From: Eubacteriales bacterium
Lineage (GTDB): Bacteria > Bacillota > Clostridia > Christensenellales > Aristaeellaceae
Reading direction: 5' to 3'
DNA length: 64,000 nucleotides
Assembly (NCBI GenBank): GCA_028705775.1
Contig: JAQWCW010000011.1
Coordinates: forward strand, 27,430-91,429
Each line of letters starts with the position of its first letter. Position 1 is the first letter of the stretch. The notes under the pieces were generated by a model. The model saw nothing but the letters and a program-made list of their open reading frames with translations, was not told the origin of the DNA and made no database searches. Below, one piece after another: positions 37,462 through 45,747 of this stretch. Made by a program: the position numbers and the translations under genes.

Positions 37462-37934
37462 ACGACTATGTTCGCTCAATGCGCTCGCGGATAGGGCACG
37501 ACACGCTTATCATGGTCGGCGTCGGCGTTTTTGTGGTAAAGGGCGAAAAAATCCTTTTGCAGAAACGCGAGGACAACGGGCTGTGGGCAGACCACGGCGG
37601 CGCGCTTGAAATCGGCGAAACCCTGGAGGAAACCGGAAAGCGCGAGCTGTTTGAGGAAACGGGGCTTACCGCGCGCACGCTTGAATTCATCGGCACATAC
37701 ACGGGCAAGGAAATGTTTTTCACCTACCCGAACGGGGACAAGGCGTACATAGTCGGCAATTATTTCATCTGCTCCGATTATTCGGGCGAAATCTGCGCCG
37801 ACCCTGCCGAGGTTGCGGAGCTAAAATGGTTCGGAGTAGGCGAGCTTCCGCCGGACACGGTAATCTCCCCTCCCTCCCTTGCGCCGCTCAAAAAATGCGC
37901 CGGAATAATCCGCGAAAGAAACGCGAAACGCTGA
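37458..37934 (+). CDS. NUDIX hydrolase
   Basis: This 158-aa protein hydrolyses a nucleoside-diphosphate-linked compound. A complete Nudix box is seen: G-ALEI-GETLEETGKRELFEETGLT with the REL.EE core. GTG 37458 is the likely start: it overlaps the upstream stop as GTGA and AAGGTGG lies 8 nt before it. Substrate not readable. Last gene of the argC-rlmD run. Confidence 0.9.
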   Translation: MNDYVRSMRSRIGHDTLIMVGVGVFVVKGEKILLQKREDNGLWADHGGALEIGETLEETGKRELFEETGLTARTLEFIGTYTGKEMFFTYPNGDKAYIVGNYFICSDYSGEICADPAEVAELKWFGVGELPPDTVISPPSLAPLKKCAGIIRERNAKR

Positions 37935-38009
37935 AACGCAAAATTTGGCGGATGATTTACAGTTTCTCGTTCGTTTACATATTTATCAATGCCAGCGGAG
38001 GTTGATATT

Positions 38010-39440
38010 TTGTCGAAAGCGGTTGCAAAGGGTAAAAACACGGAGGCGTCGCTAATCTGCCTCTTTATGAAGGCGCTTATGTATCTTTGCGCCTTTCTTG
38101 CCTTTTACCTTCCGCTTTCCGTAACCAATCCGCAGCTGATGCGCGTAAGCCGAACGAGCGCGATAGTTATATTTTCATTCCTTATTGTGGGCTATTTCAT
38201 GATGCGCACCTACGGCGGCTATGCCGTCGGCAAGGATAAGAGCAGCCATATCGTGTACAGCCTCGTATTCGGGCTGTGGCTGACGGACGCAGTTTCCTAC
38301 TTCGTTCTCCTGATGATGAACGTGAACGAAATCAACCGCTCGACGATTACCCCCGTTTCGGGCGAAATACCGCTGCTGTTTGCGGCTATGGCGGCTCAGC
38401 TTATACTCACTGTGCTTTTCGTCTGCCTCGGCAATTACATATATTTCAGGCTTGTCCCGCCTGCCGAAACCCTTATCATCACATCCTCGCGCAAGTCCCT
38501 TCTCGAGGTGCTTCCGCGCGTAATCACGATGAAGCGGCAGTACAGGATAGCGGCGATGGCGGACTACCGCAGAAGCGATATCAAGGAGCTAATCAAGCGC
38601 GAAAGCGCCGTAATGTTCTACGATGTGCCGCCGGACAAGCGGCTTGAGCTGGAGGAATATGCCTATAAAGAGGACAAGGCGTTCTATGTGGCAAGCGAAA
38701 TTTTCGACGTTGTTGAAAACGCCGCCGTTCCCGTAACCTTCGGCGACTGCTCCTTCCTCGAATGCGGGCAGAAGGGGCGTCTGAAGCCGGAGCAGCGTTT
38801 CCTCAAAAGGCTGATGGACATTGTTTTTTCGCTCGCCTTCATGCCGCTTTTCCTTATAATAATGCTTCCCTGCGCCGCCGCCGTCAAGCTTTGCGACGGC
38901 GGGAAATGCTTCTACCGCCAGAAGCGCGCAACAAAGGGCGGACGGGTTTTTGAAATCATAAAGCTCCGAACGATGCGCGAGGACTCCCCCGACCATATAT
39001 CGCTTGCAAGCGAGGACGACGAGCGCATAACGAGCGTCGGGCGCTTTCTGAGGCGATATAGGCTTGACGAGCTGCCGCAGATTTTCAACGTTCTCAAAGG
39101 CGATATGAGCCTTGTCGGCCCGCGCCCCGAAATACCGGATATGATTGACACAGCCGTGCAGAGCTTTCCCGAATTCGGCTACCGCCTGTGCATGAAGGCG
39201 GGGCTTACCGGCTACGCGCAGATAACGGGCAGGTATGACACGGATTCAAAGCGCAAGGCTTTGATGGATATATATTACATCGAGAATTATTCGCTCTGGT
39301 GGGATGTGAAGATTCTGCTGAGAACGATTACGATAATCCTGCGCCCCGAAAGCGCAAAGGGGAAAAGCGAGGCGCCCTCCGGCGAGGCATTAGCCCTTGC
39401 CGGCTCATACATGGATTTTGCCAAGGAAGGGAGCGACTGA
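38010..39440 (+). CDS. Polyprenyl-phosphate sugar-1-phosphate transferase (exopolysaccharide priming, WcaJ/WbaP-like)
   Basis: Membrane enzyme (476 aa) that loads the first sugar phosphate onto undecaprenyl phosphate. TTG 38010 is chosen: GGAGG (37997-38001) lies 8 nt upstream, while the in-frame ATG at 37989 lies before it. Four N-terminal helices (about 15-135), a nucleotide-like soluble region (140-250), a re-entrant helix [19 protein letters not shown], then the catalytic domain with [49 protein letters not shown] and [13 protein letters not shown]. Coupled to a GT2 gene 4 nt after its stop. No flippase or polymerase gene is present here. Confidence 0.92.
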   Translation: MSKAVAKGKNTEASLICLFMKALMYLCAFLAFYLPLSVTNPQLMRVSRTSAIVIFSFLIVGYFMMRTYGGYAVGKDKSSHIVYSLVFGLWLTDAVSYFVLLMMNVNEINRSTITPVSGEIPLLFAAMAAQLILTVLFVCLGNYIYFRLVPPAETLIITSSRKSLLEVLPRVITMKRQYRIAAMADYRRSDIKELIKRESAVMFYDVPPDKRLELEEYAYKEDKAFYVASEIFDVVENAAVPVTFGDCSFLECGQKGRLKPEQRFLKRLMDIVFSLAFMPLFLIIMLPCAAAVKLCDGGKCFYRQKRATKGGRVFEIIKLRTMREDSPDHISLASEDDERITSVGRFLRRYRLDELPQIFNVLKGDMSLVGPRPEIPDMIDTAVQSFPEFGYRLCMKAGLTGYAQITGRYDTDSKRKALMDIYYIENYSLWWDVKILLRTITIILRPESAKGKSEAPSGEALALAGSYMDFAKEGSD

Positions 39441-39444
39441 GCAG

Positions 39445-40509
39445 ATGGCGGACACAAAAACGGCGGTAAGCGTGATTATTCCCGCATACAACGTTGAAAA
39501 GCAAATCGCCTGCGCCGTCAAATCCCTAAAAGCGCAGACGCTTGCGGATTTCGAGTGCATAATAGTAAACGACGGCTCGACGGACGGAACGGAGGCGGCG
39601 GCGCGGGAGGCAATCGGCGCAGACAAGCGCTTTTCGCTTCTTACGCAAAGCAATATGGGCGCTCCCGCGGCGCGCAACAGGGGTATACGCCTCGCCTCGG
39701 GCGAATACCTTTTCTTTTTTGACGGGGACGACAGCGCGGAGCCGGAGGCGATAAGCGAAATGTACGCCGCGGCAAAAGGCGGCGGGCTGGATTTGCTTAT
39801 TGCCGGCTTTTTCATCGACACCTACGACGGCGGAAAGCTCTGCAAAACGCAGACAATACTGCCGAAAAGCAAAATGTATAAAAGCGCGGAGGATTTCAGG
39901 AGGGATACTCCTGAGCTTTTTGACACAAACCTCCTCTACACGCCGTGGAACAAGCTTTACCGCCGCGAGTTCCTTGTAAAAAACGCAATCCTTTTTCCCG
40001 ACACGTACTGGGATGATTTTCCCTTCAATCTTTCCGTTATACGCTCTGCAAGCCGCTTCGGAACGCTCGAAAAGGCGTTTTACCATTTCAACCGCGCGCG
40101 CGGAGAAAGTGAAACCGCGAAATGGCGCGCCGACATTTATCAGAAGCGCGAGGAAGAACACGGTTGGCTGACAGATTTGTATTCGGAGTGGGGAATGAAC
40201 GACGAAAAGACCACCGAGTTCCTCTCGCGCCGCTATGTCGAGCGCTTTGTCGGCTGCATTGAAAATGAAATGGAAAAGGCGAACCCGAAAAGCCTTGCCG
40301 AGAAGCGAAGTGCTGTTTTGCAAATGCTCGCAAATCCGCGCCTTGCCCCCGCGCTCAAAGCGGCAAAGCCCCGCTCCGCAATGATGAAGCTGATGCTGCT
40401 GCCCCTGCGCCTTCGCTCCGTTTTCCTCTGCTGCGCAGAAGGGAGCTTCATCGCAGCCGTCAAGCGCGGAAAAGGCGGGCTTTTCGCGCGTCTGAAGGCC
40501 GCGAGATAG
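39445..40509 (+). CDS. Family 2 glycosyltransferase
   Basis: This 354-aa protein has an inverting GT-A domain with SVIIPAYNVEKQIACAVKSL at residues 9-28, NDGSTDGT, APAARNRGIRLASGEYLFFFDGDD (metal-binding DGDD) and a C-terminal helical part. No transmembrane helix. The length and lone copy next to the priming transferase fit an EPS or teichoic-acid-like side-chain enzyme. The usual start for this family agrees with ATG 39445; GGAAGGGAG upstream is distant (about 12 nt). A strong terminator follows. Confidence 0.9.
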   Translation: MADTKTAVSVIIPAYNVEKQIACAVKSLKAQTLADFECIIVNDGSTDGTEAAAREAIGADKRFSLLTQSNMGAPAARNRGIRLASGEYLFFFDGDDSAEPEAISEMYAAAKGGGLDLLIAGFFIDTYDGGKLCKTQTILPKSKMYKSAEDFRRDTPELFDTNLLYTPWNKLYRREFLVKNAILFPDTYWDDFPFNLSVIRSASRFGTLEKAFYHFNRARGESETAKWRADIYQKREEEHGWLTDLYSEWGMNDEKTTEFLSRRYVERFVGCIENEMEKANPKSLAEKRSAVLQMLANPRLAPALKAAKPRSAMMKLMLLPLRLRSVFLCCAEGSFIAAVKRGKGGLFARLKAAR

Positions 40510-40526
40510 CAAGCGTAACGCAAATT

Positions 40527-40561
40527 AAACGCCATCGCAGAAATGCGGAAGGCGTTTTTTT
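40527..40561 (+). terminator. Terminator after the GT2 gene
   Basis: AAACGCC (40527-40533) / GGCGTTT (40551-40557) with inner CGCA/TGCG and a run of seven T. Confidence 0.9.
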
Positions 40562-40570
40562 GCACACCCA

Positions 40571-40620
40571 TTGACAAAGCGACACCAATGTCGCATAATA
40601 CTAGCGACACGAGTGTCGCT
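40571..40620 (+). promoter_or_regulatory. TetR gene promoter with two palindromic operators
   Basis: TTGACA (40571-40576), 17-nt spacer, CATAAT (40594-40599). Operator 1 GCGACA-CCAA-TGTCGC (40579-40594) fills the spacer. Operator 2 AGCGACAC-GA-GTGTCGCT (40603-40620) covers the transcription start. Their centres are 25 bp apart. Binding by the downstream TetR protein would block its own promoter. Confidence 0.85.
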
Positions 40621-40642
40621 TTTATGTGAAAGGAGAACGGGG

Positions 40643-41239
40643 ATGGCTGACAAAGGAGATAAAACAAGGGCGGAAATACTTACGGCTGCAAAAGCGCTGT
40701 TCATAAAAAAGGGCTATTCCGCCGTGAGCATGAGCGATTTATGCCTTGCGAGCAAGCTGAGCCGCGGCGGGCTGTACAGGCATTTTTCGTCCGCCGGCGA
40801 GGTTTTCGGCGCGCTTTTGCGGCTTGACAGGGATAGCTGGGAAGCGGAGCTGAAAAAGGCGATGGAGGCGGGAGTGCCTGCGGCAGATATGCTCAGATAC
40901 TTTTTTCACAGCTGTATTATGGAAATTCAGGAGAACGCGGGTCGGCTGTCGCTCGCAACCTACGAATATGAGAGAAACAGCAAAGAAAAGGATAGCTTCA
41001 TCAACGAGCGCTTCGGCAGCGCTGTAAGCATGATGAAAAGGCTGCTCGAATACGGAATTGCGCGCGGAGAATTATTCGCGCAGGACTCCGCGCTGGAGGC
41101 AAAGCGGCTGGTAATCTACATTGAAGGGCTTAAAACCGCAAGCGCGGCGATTGAGTTTACGCGCGGCGAGCTTGAAGCGCAGCTTAAATACGAGCTGATG
41201 AAGCTTACAAAGAAAAGCGGGGATAAAAATGCAAATTGA
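40643..41239 (+). CDS. TetR/AcrR family transcriptional regulator
   Basis: N-terminal helix-turn-helix domain of this 198-aa regulator: TRAEILTAAKALFIKKGYSAVSM, then LCLASKLSRGGLYRHFSSAGEVF (residues about 30-52). The C-terminal ligand domain is not like any named family. ATG 40643 follows AAAGGAG; the longer frame that opens at 40571 overlaps the promoter and is rejected. It overlaps the acetyltransferase gene by 11 nt, so the two form an autoregulated operon. Confidence 0.93.
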   Translation: MADKGDKTRAEILTAAKALFIKKGYSAVSMSDLCLASKLSRGGLYRHFSSAGEVFGALLRLDRDSWEAELKKAMEAGVPAADMLRYFFHSCIMEIQENAGRLSLATYEYERNSKEKDSFINERFGSAVSMMKRLLEYGIARGELFAQDSALEAKRLVIYIEGLKTASAAIEFTRGELEAQLKYELMKLTKKSGDKNAN

Positions 41240-41906
41240 AGCAGAGTTCACTCCAATCGACATGGAAAAATGGCCGATGGCGCAGGGATTTTACTACTAC
41301 ACGCAAATGGCGCCGACAAGCTATACGATAAACGTAACAATCGACGTAACCAATACAAGAAGGGCGCTCAAGGATAAGGGGCTGAAATTCTTTCCGGCGT
41401 ATCTGTATCTGGTTACGGGCGCAATCATGAAGCATAAGGAGCTTAGGACTGCCGTAAAGGACGGAACGCTCGGCTACTGGAATACCTTGACCCCCGCATA
41501 CCCGCAGTTCCATGAGGACGACAAGACAACCTCGCTGCTCTTTACGCAGTACGACGATGATTTCACGAGCTTTCACAAGGCGTACATCGAGGACACGGAA
41601 AAGTACGGCGGCACGCACGGAATACTCTCCGCAAAGGGGCTTCCCCTGCCGAATTCCTATATCATATCCTGCATACCGTGGATAAAGTTCAACAGCTTTT
41701 CCCTGCATAATCACGGAATCAAGGATTACTATCTGCCCTCCTTCGAGGCGGGCGGGTTCACGGAAGCGGGCGGAAGGACGCTGATGCCGCTTTCAATCAC
41801 CGTTCATCACGCAACAACGGACGGATACCATGTTAAAGAATTCCTTGACGAGCTGCAAAAAAGCATGAATGAGCCGGAGATTTGGCTGCGCGGGCAGAAA
41901 GGTTGA
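41229..41906 (+). CDS. Chloramphenicol acetyltransferase-like protein
   Basis: This 225-aa CoA-dependent acyltransferase of the CAT fold has the catalytic motif HHATTDGYHV intact, with the base at His194 and structural Asp198. Typical FFPAYLYLVTGAIMKHKELR and PWIKFNSFSLH segments match chromosomal CatA-like proteins of Clostridia. Many of these homologues are not proven resistance enzymes; the natural acceptor is unknown. Expression appears linked to the preceding TetR gene. G+C and codon use do not differ visibly from neighbours. Confidence 0.88.
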   Translation: MQIEAEFTPIDMEKWPMAQGFYYYTQMAPTSYTINVTIDVTNTRRALKDKGLKFFPAYLYLVTGAIMKHKELRTAVKDGTLGYWNTLTPAYPQFHEDDKTTSLLFTQYDDDFTSFHKAYIEDTEKYGGTHGILSAKGLPLPNSYIISCIPWIKFNSFSLHNHGIKDYYLPSFEAGGFTEAGGRTLMPLSITVHHATTDGYHVKEFLDELQKSMNEPEIWLRGQKG

Positions 41907-41925
41907 AGCAAAACGCAACGCAATC

Positions 41926-41954
41926 TTGACAAAGCCGCGAATAGAAAGCATAAT
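41926..41954 (+). promoter_or_regulatory. Promoter of glyQS
   Basis: TTGACA (41926-41931), 17-nt spacer, CATAAT (41949-41954). The leader of about 33 nt is too short for a T-box. Confidence 0.75.
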
Positions 41955-41993
41955 ATATCGGTTAAGATACAGCATTTTCAAGGAGGAACCGTC

Positions 41994-43385
41994 ATGGCGG
42001 AGCTTACGATGGATAAACTGGTTGCCCTATGCAAAAACAGGGGTTATATCTTCGCGGGAAGCGAAATATACGGCGGGCTTGCCAACGCGTGGGACTACGG
42101 CCCGCTCGGCGTCGAGTTCAAGAACAACGTAAAAAAAGCATGGTGGCAGAAGTTCGTGCAGGAAAGCAAGACGAACATCGGTCTTGACTGCGCGATTCTG
42201 ATGAACCGTCAGGTCTGGGTAGCAAGCGGCCATGTCGGAAACTTCAACGACCCGCTTATGGACTGCAAGGCGTGCAAGGCGCGTTTCCGCGCGGACAAGA
42301 TTATCGAGGACTATGCCAAGCAGAAGGGCGAGGAAATCGAGGCTGACGGCTGGAACAACGAGCAGCTGGAAAAGTACATCGCAGAGCATGAGGATTTGGT
42401 CTGCCCGCAGTGCGGCAAAAAGGACTTTACGGGAATCCGCAAGTTCAACATGATGTTCAAAACCTTTCAGGGCGTAACGGACGATTCGAGCAACGAGCTT
42501 TACCTTCGCCCCGAAACCGCGCAGGGCATATTCGTCAACTTCAAGAACGTTGTGCGCTCCACCCGCCGCAAGCTGCCGATGGGCATTTGCCAAGTCGGTA
42601 AAAGCTTCCGCAACGAGATTACCCCCGGCAACTTCATTTTCCGCATACGCGAATTCGAGCAGATGGAGATGGAATTCTTCTGCAAGCCCGGAACGGATTT
42701 GGAATGGTTCGACTACTGGCGCGGCTACTGCCGCGACTGGCTGCTGAAGCTCGGAATCCGCAACGAGGCGCTTCGTCTGCGCGACCATCGCCCCGAGGAG
42801 CTTGCCTTCTATTCCAAGGCAACCACCGACTTTGAATTCCTTTTCCCGTTCGGCTGGGGCGAGCTTTGGGGAATCGCGGACAGGACGGATTATGACCTCA
42901 AGGCGCACCAGACTGCGAGCGGCGAAAATATGGAATATCTTGACCCCATCACCAACGAAAAGTTCATTCCCTATGTCGTCGAGCCTAGCCTCGGCGCTGA
43001 CCGCGCGGCGCTTGCCTTCCTCTGCAACGCATATGAGGAGCAGGAGCTTGAGGGCGGCGATACCCGCGTAGTTCTGCACCTGCATCCTGCGCTCGCGCCC
43101 ATCAAGGCGGCGGTTCTGCCTCTGCAGAAGAACAAGCTCGGCGCTTTGGCAACCGAAATCTACGACGAGCTTGCCAAGAGCTTCAACGTAGAGTATGACG
43201 AAACCGGCTCAATCGGCAAGCGCTACCGCCGCGCCGACGAGGTTGGAACGCCCTTCTGCATTACCGTCGATTTCGATACCGAAACGGACGGAACCGTTAC
43301 CATTCGCGACCGCGACACCATGCAGCAGGAGCGCATCCCCGTTGCTTCGCTCAAGGCTTATATCGAGGAAAAGATGAAGTTCTGA
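41994..43385 (+). CDS. glyQS: Glycyl-tRNA synthetase, alpha2 type
   Basis: This 463-aa class II synthetase charges tRNA-Gly. It is the single-chain form (not the alpha/beta GlyQ/GlyS pair). Visible: N-terminal [23 protein letters not shown], a zinc-type insertion with Cys pairs ([10 protein letters not shown] and [11 protein letters not shown]), motif 2 around [25 protein letters not shown], and motif 3 [15 protein letters not shown]. The anticodon-binding domain lies at the C-terminus. AAGGAGG sits 7 nt before the ATG. Confidence 0.97.
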   Translation: MAELTMDKLVALCKNRGYIFAGSEIYGGLANAWDYGPLGVEFKNNVKKAWWQKFVQESKTNIGLDCAILMNRQVWVASGHVGNFNDPLMDCKACKARFRADKIIEDYAKQKGEEIEADGWNNEQLEKYIAEHEDLVCPQCGKKDFTGIRKFNMMFKTFQGVTDDSSNELYLRPETAQGIFVNFKNVVRSTRRKLPMGICQVGKSFRNEITPGNFIFRIREFEQMEMEFFCKPGTDLEWFDYWRGYCRDWLLKLGIRNEALRLRDHRPEELAFYSKATTDFEFLFPFGWGELWGIADRTDYDLKAHQTASGENMEYLDPITNEKFIPYVVEPSLGADRAALAFLCNAYEEQELEGGDTRVVLHLHPALAPIKAAVLPLQKNKLGALATEIYDELAKSFNVEYDETGSIGKRYRRADEVGTPFCITVDFDTETDGTVTIRDRDTMQQERIPVASLKAYIEEKMKF

Positions 43386-43414
43386 TTTGATAACAGAAAA
43401 CGCTTATAATCAGG

Positions 43415-43446
43415 AAACGCGAGGGCATATGCCCCCGCGTTTTTCT
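43415..43446 (+). terminator. Terminator of glyQS
   Basis: AAACGCG-A-GGGCATATGCCC-C-CGCGTTT with a T run. Beyond it (43447-43673) no supported gene is seen; a minus-strand frame from about 43633 encodes a protein-like stretch but lacks a ribosome site and would run through this hairpin. Confidence 0.88.
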
Positions 43447-43673
43447 TATTCAAAGGAATGCGGTCAAGTATCGCATACCGGCTCAAATCGCTCGTCATAA
43501 GCATAACGGGCTTCAAGCTGTTCCTGCGCAGGAGCTGCTCTCTGCCGATTATTACGCCATCGTTCGCAACGCCGTACACGGTAATATTTTCACGTATGGC
43601 GTCGACGGCAGCGGAGGGCAGCAAAGCGCTCACTCAATAAAGCTTTGCGGCTGCCGGCGTTCAGGCAAGAGCC

Positions 43674-44066
43674 TTATTTCAGCTCATCGCCTTCGGGTCT
43701 GTGCTGAGGAAGCGAAACAAACCACCATACGCCGAAGGAATCTGTAAGCGAGAAGGCGCACGGACTCCACGGCAGCTCGCAGATGGGCATTGACACATCT
43801 GCTCCGACGCTCAAAAGCTCGAACGCTCTTTCAAGGCTCGCCTTATCGGGCATCGTTACTCCAAGCTGCGCCGCGTTTCCGGCAGGTTTTCCGTCCCGCG
43901 ACTCAACCACCGAAAGGAACGGCTCGCCGCAGCGCGAAAGCTCGGAATGAAAATACGTTCCGTCGGCATTGAGAACGTGATAGCCGAGAGTCAGCCCGAA
44001 CGCCTCGGAATACAGCTTCACAGCCGAAACGCTGTCCACAACGTAGACTCCAACGCCTATCTGCAT
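43674..44066 (-). CDS. VOC-superfamily protein (glyoxalase/bleomycin-resistance fold)
   Basis: Small protein (130 aa) with the paired beta-alpha-beta VOC fold: VYVVDSVSAVKLYSEAFG in the first half, LERAFELLSVGADVSMP and CAFSLTDSFGVWWFVS in the second. It belongs to the PhnB-like branch, whose members are mostly of unknown function. ATG 44066 follows AAGGGGG by about 9 nt and is one base after the flavodoxin stop. Metal ligands are incomplete, so enzymatic activity is doubtful. Confidence 0.85.
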   Translation of the reverse strand: MQIGVGVYVVDSVSAVKLYSEAFGLTLGYHVLNADGTYFHSELSRCGEPFLSVVESRDGKPAGNAAQLGVTMPDKASLERAFELLSVGADVSMPICELPWSPCAFSLTDSFGVWWFVSLPQHRPEGDELK

Positions 44067-44067
44067 A

Positions 44068-44526
44068 TCACTTTCCCCCTTCCCCGATTGGGAGCGCCGC
44101 GAAAAAATCAACCGCGCCGCGAAGCTCGCTCTCGTCCGGATGACCCTTATTGATTCCGCCTATGAGTTTCAGGACGGAATAGGTGTTAAAGCCGGAGCAG
44201 CCGTAAACGCCAAGCACCTTGCAGCCTTTTTTCTGCGCCTGCTCGCGCTCGTGCGCGGCAAAATCCTTATCATTCCTCGCGCAGGTGTAAAGGAAAAACA
44301 CCTTTTTGCCGCTCGGCAGGTCATTTTCGATAATATCGCCAATCTGCTTATAGAACTTGCCGTAGGCGATTCCCGAAGCGAAGCCTATGCAGTCGTACCC
44401 CGACAAATCTGTTGAGGAATTCGCGCCCGCGTCGATTACGGTAATCTCATGTTCACGCGCGATTGCGTCAACAAGCTTTCTTGTGTTCCCATGGTGCTTT
44501 GACATTACTACAACAGCAGTTTTCAT
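44068..44526 (-). CDS. Flavodoxin-family protein
   Basis: This 152-aa FMN-binding flavodoxin-like protein has the phosphate loop VVMSKHHGNTRKLVDAI (residues 6-22), where a normal SxTGNT is replaced by SKHHGNT, and CIGFASGIAYGKFY for the isoalloxazine loop. Likely an electron carrier or FMN reductase. Gene order PPOX-like, flavodoxin, VOC with gaps of 33 nt and 1 nt suggests an operon. Confidence 0.88.
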   Translation of the reverse strand: MKTAVVVMSKHHGNTRKLVDAIAREHEITVIDAGANSSTDLSGYDCIGFASGIAYGKFYKQIGDIIENDLPSGKKVFFLYTCARNDKDFAAHEREQAQKKGCKVLGVYGCSGFNTYSVLKLIGGINKGHPDESELRGAVDFFAALPIGEGGK

Positions 44527-44559
44527 TGGCTTCCCTCCATCATATTCAGGCGCGCCGCC

Positions 44560-44997
44560 TTACTCCGAGGCGGTAAAGTCAATATCATACCTTGTGCCAT
44601 GCGCTAAAAGCACTCCGTCGGTCAAGCGAACGCGGAGAATGCAGGTATTGGGGTCAGCCTCGTTTGTATGCCCGTTGTCATACCACGCCGCGAACGCCTT
44701 GCGCATTTTGTCCGCAATTTCCTTATTCTTTTCCGCGCATACATGACCGATATTTTCGCCTGTTCCGTGAGCAGTGAACCATTCGCCGCAGATAGCAACC
44801 TTCGGCTCCTTCGCAATCTGCTGCATTTTGCCCGACAGCGCGTGGGTAATCGTGTAAAACGAACCGTTTTCATAGTAGCCGTCAACATTACGGACGCACG
44901 GTCTGCCGCCGTCAATTGTGGCAATCGCGATAATGCTGTCGCGGCTGAACCTTTCAACCATCAAATCCTGAGCAACCTTTGGAAATCCGTCAGCCAT
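44560..44997 (-). CDS. Pyridoxamine 5'-phosphate oxidase-like FMN-binding protein
   Basis: Split-barrel flavin protein (145 aa) of the PPOX family. The line IIAIATIDGGRPCVRNVDGYYENGSFYTIT and KMQQIAKEPKVAICGEWFTA is typical. It is far shorter than PdxH and lacks its C-terminal motif, so it is a family member of unknown reaction. ATG 44997 is chosen since AAAAGGAG lies 8 nt upstream; a longer frame overlaps the broken GNAT gene. Confidence 0.86.
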   Translation of the reverse strand: MADGFPKVAQDLMVERFSRDSIIAIATIDGGRPCVRNVDGYYENGSFYTITHALSGKMQQIAKEPKVAICGEWFTAHGTGENIGHVCAEKNKEIADKMRKAFAAWYDNGHTNEADPNTCILRVRLTDGVLLAHGTRYDIDFTASE

Positions 44998-45025
44998 TCT
45001 CAATTCTCCTTTTTTCGCTGTATTT

Positions 45026-45565
45026 TTACCTCTCGCCAAGCGCGAGAGCGTATACGCTGTGAACATAGTCCTTTCCCCTGAACGTGAGCGTTACCGTTTC
45101 ATCGGTGAGCGCAAACCCAAGGCGCTTTGCAAGCCCGACAGAGCCGGCGTTATCGGGATATATGTGCAGATACACGTTTTTGAGGCGCATTACGCTTTCC
45201 GCGAAATTAAGCGCCGCTTTAACCGCCTCCGTCATATAGCCCTTGCCCCAATACGGCTTCTTCATATCATAGCCCATTTCGGCGCGCCCCAAGGCATAAT
45301 CAATGTAATGGAAGCCGCAGGTGCCGATTGGCGTTCCGTCAGTCTTGAGGCGCAGAATCCAGCGGTTCTTGTCCGCCGGCGGCGAAAGATAGAAATCTAT
45401 AAGCCCCTCCGCCTCGGAAAGACAGGTAAACGGTTCTTCATCATAGAGATAACGATTAACGTCATCATCCTAGAAATGCCTCAGCATGAACTCGCCGTCG
45501 GAGCGGGCTATCGGCGTTAGCAAGAGCCGTTCGGTTTCCAGACCAACAAACTCAATCTTCTCCAT
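45026..45565 (-). pseudogene. RimJ/RimL-type GNAT acetyltransferase interrupted by an in-frame TAG
   Basis: The reading frame codes for a complete acetyltransferase from ATG 45565 (MEKIEFVGLETERLLLTPI) to GLAKRLGFALTDETVTLTF near the end, 179 codons, except for a TAG at codon 32 (45472-45470). Frame is unchanged across the stop: MLRHF-stop-DDDVNRYLYDEEPF. The acetyl-CoA loop YWGKGYMTEAVKAALNFA is intact. TAG ends other genes here (Yip1-like, GT2, collagen-like), so general recoding is unlikely. A recent nonsense mutation is the simplest reading; a sequencing error is possible. A strong promoter remains upstream. Confidence 0.85.
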
Positions 45566-45602
45566 ATGCAAATTCGCTTCTTCCGTGCTGTATTCTCCCC
45601 CG

Positions 45603-45631
45603 ATTATAGCAAACATACGTTTGATGTTCAA
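45603..45631 (-). promoter_or_regulatory. Strong promoter before the broken GNAT gene
   Basis: TTGAAC (45631-45626), 17-nt spacer, TATAAT (45608-45603), with TGC directly before the -10 (extended). A second extended -10 TGCTATTAT lies at 45696-45688. Confidence 0.75.
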
Positions 45632-45707
45632 TATATGCAAACGAAATACAACTGTAATTACAAGGCGCGAAAGCGCAAGCATATGCAATAATAGCATGAA
45701 AAGCGCG

Positions 45708-45729
45708 GCAGCTTGAGCCGGTGCCGCGC
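45708..45729 (-). terminator. Terminator of the polysaccharide deacetylase gene
   Basis: On the minus strand GCGCGGCA pairs with TGCCGCGC after a short loop, followed by TTTT. Perfect 8-bp arms at 45713-45720 and 45722-45729 as read on the plus strand leave a minimal loop; pairing may start a few bases out. Confidence 0.55.
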
Positions 45730-45747
45730 CGATGTTATTCTGCGCCG

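Noticed and set aside
41229..41906. Acquired chloramphenicol-resistance cassette
   Set aside because: No mobile element, no flanking repeats, and composition like its neighbours; chromosomal CAT-like proteins are common in Clostridia and often not resistance genes.
41955..41993. T-box leader before glyQS
   Set aside because: Only about 33 nt from the predicted start of transcription to the ATG.
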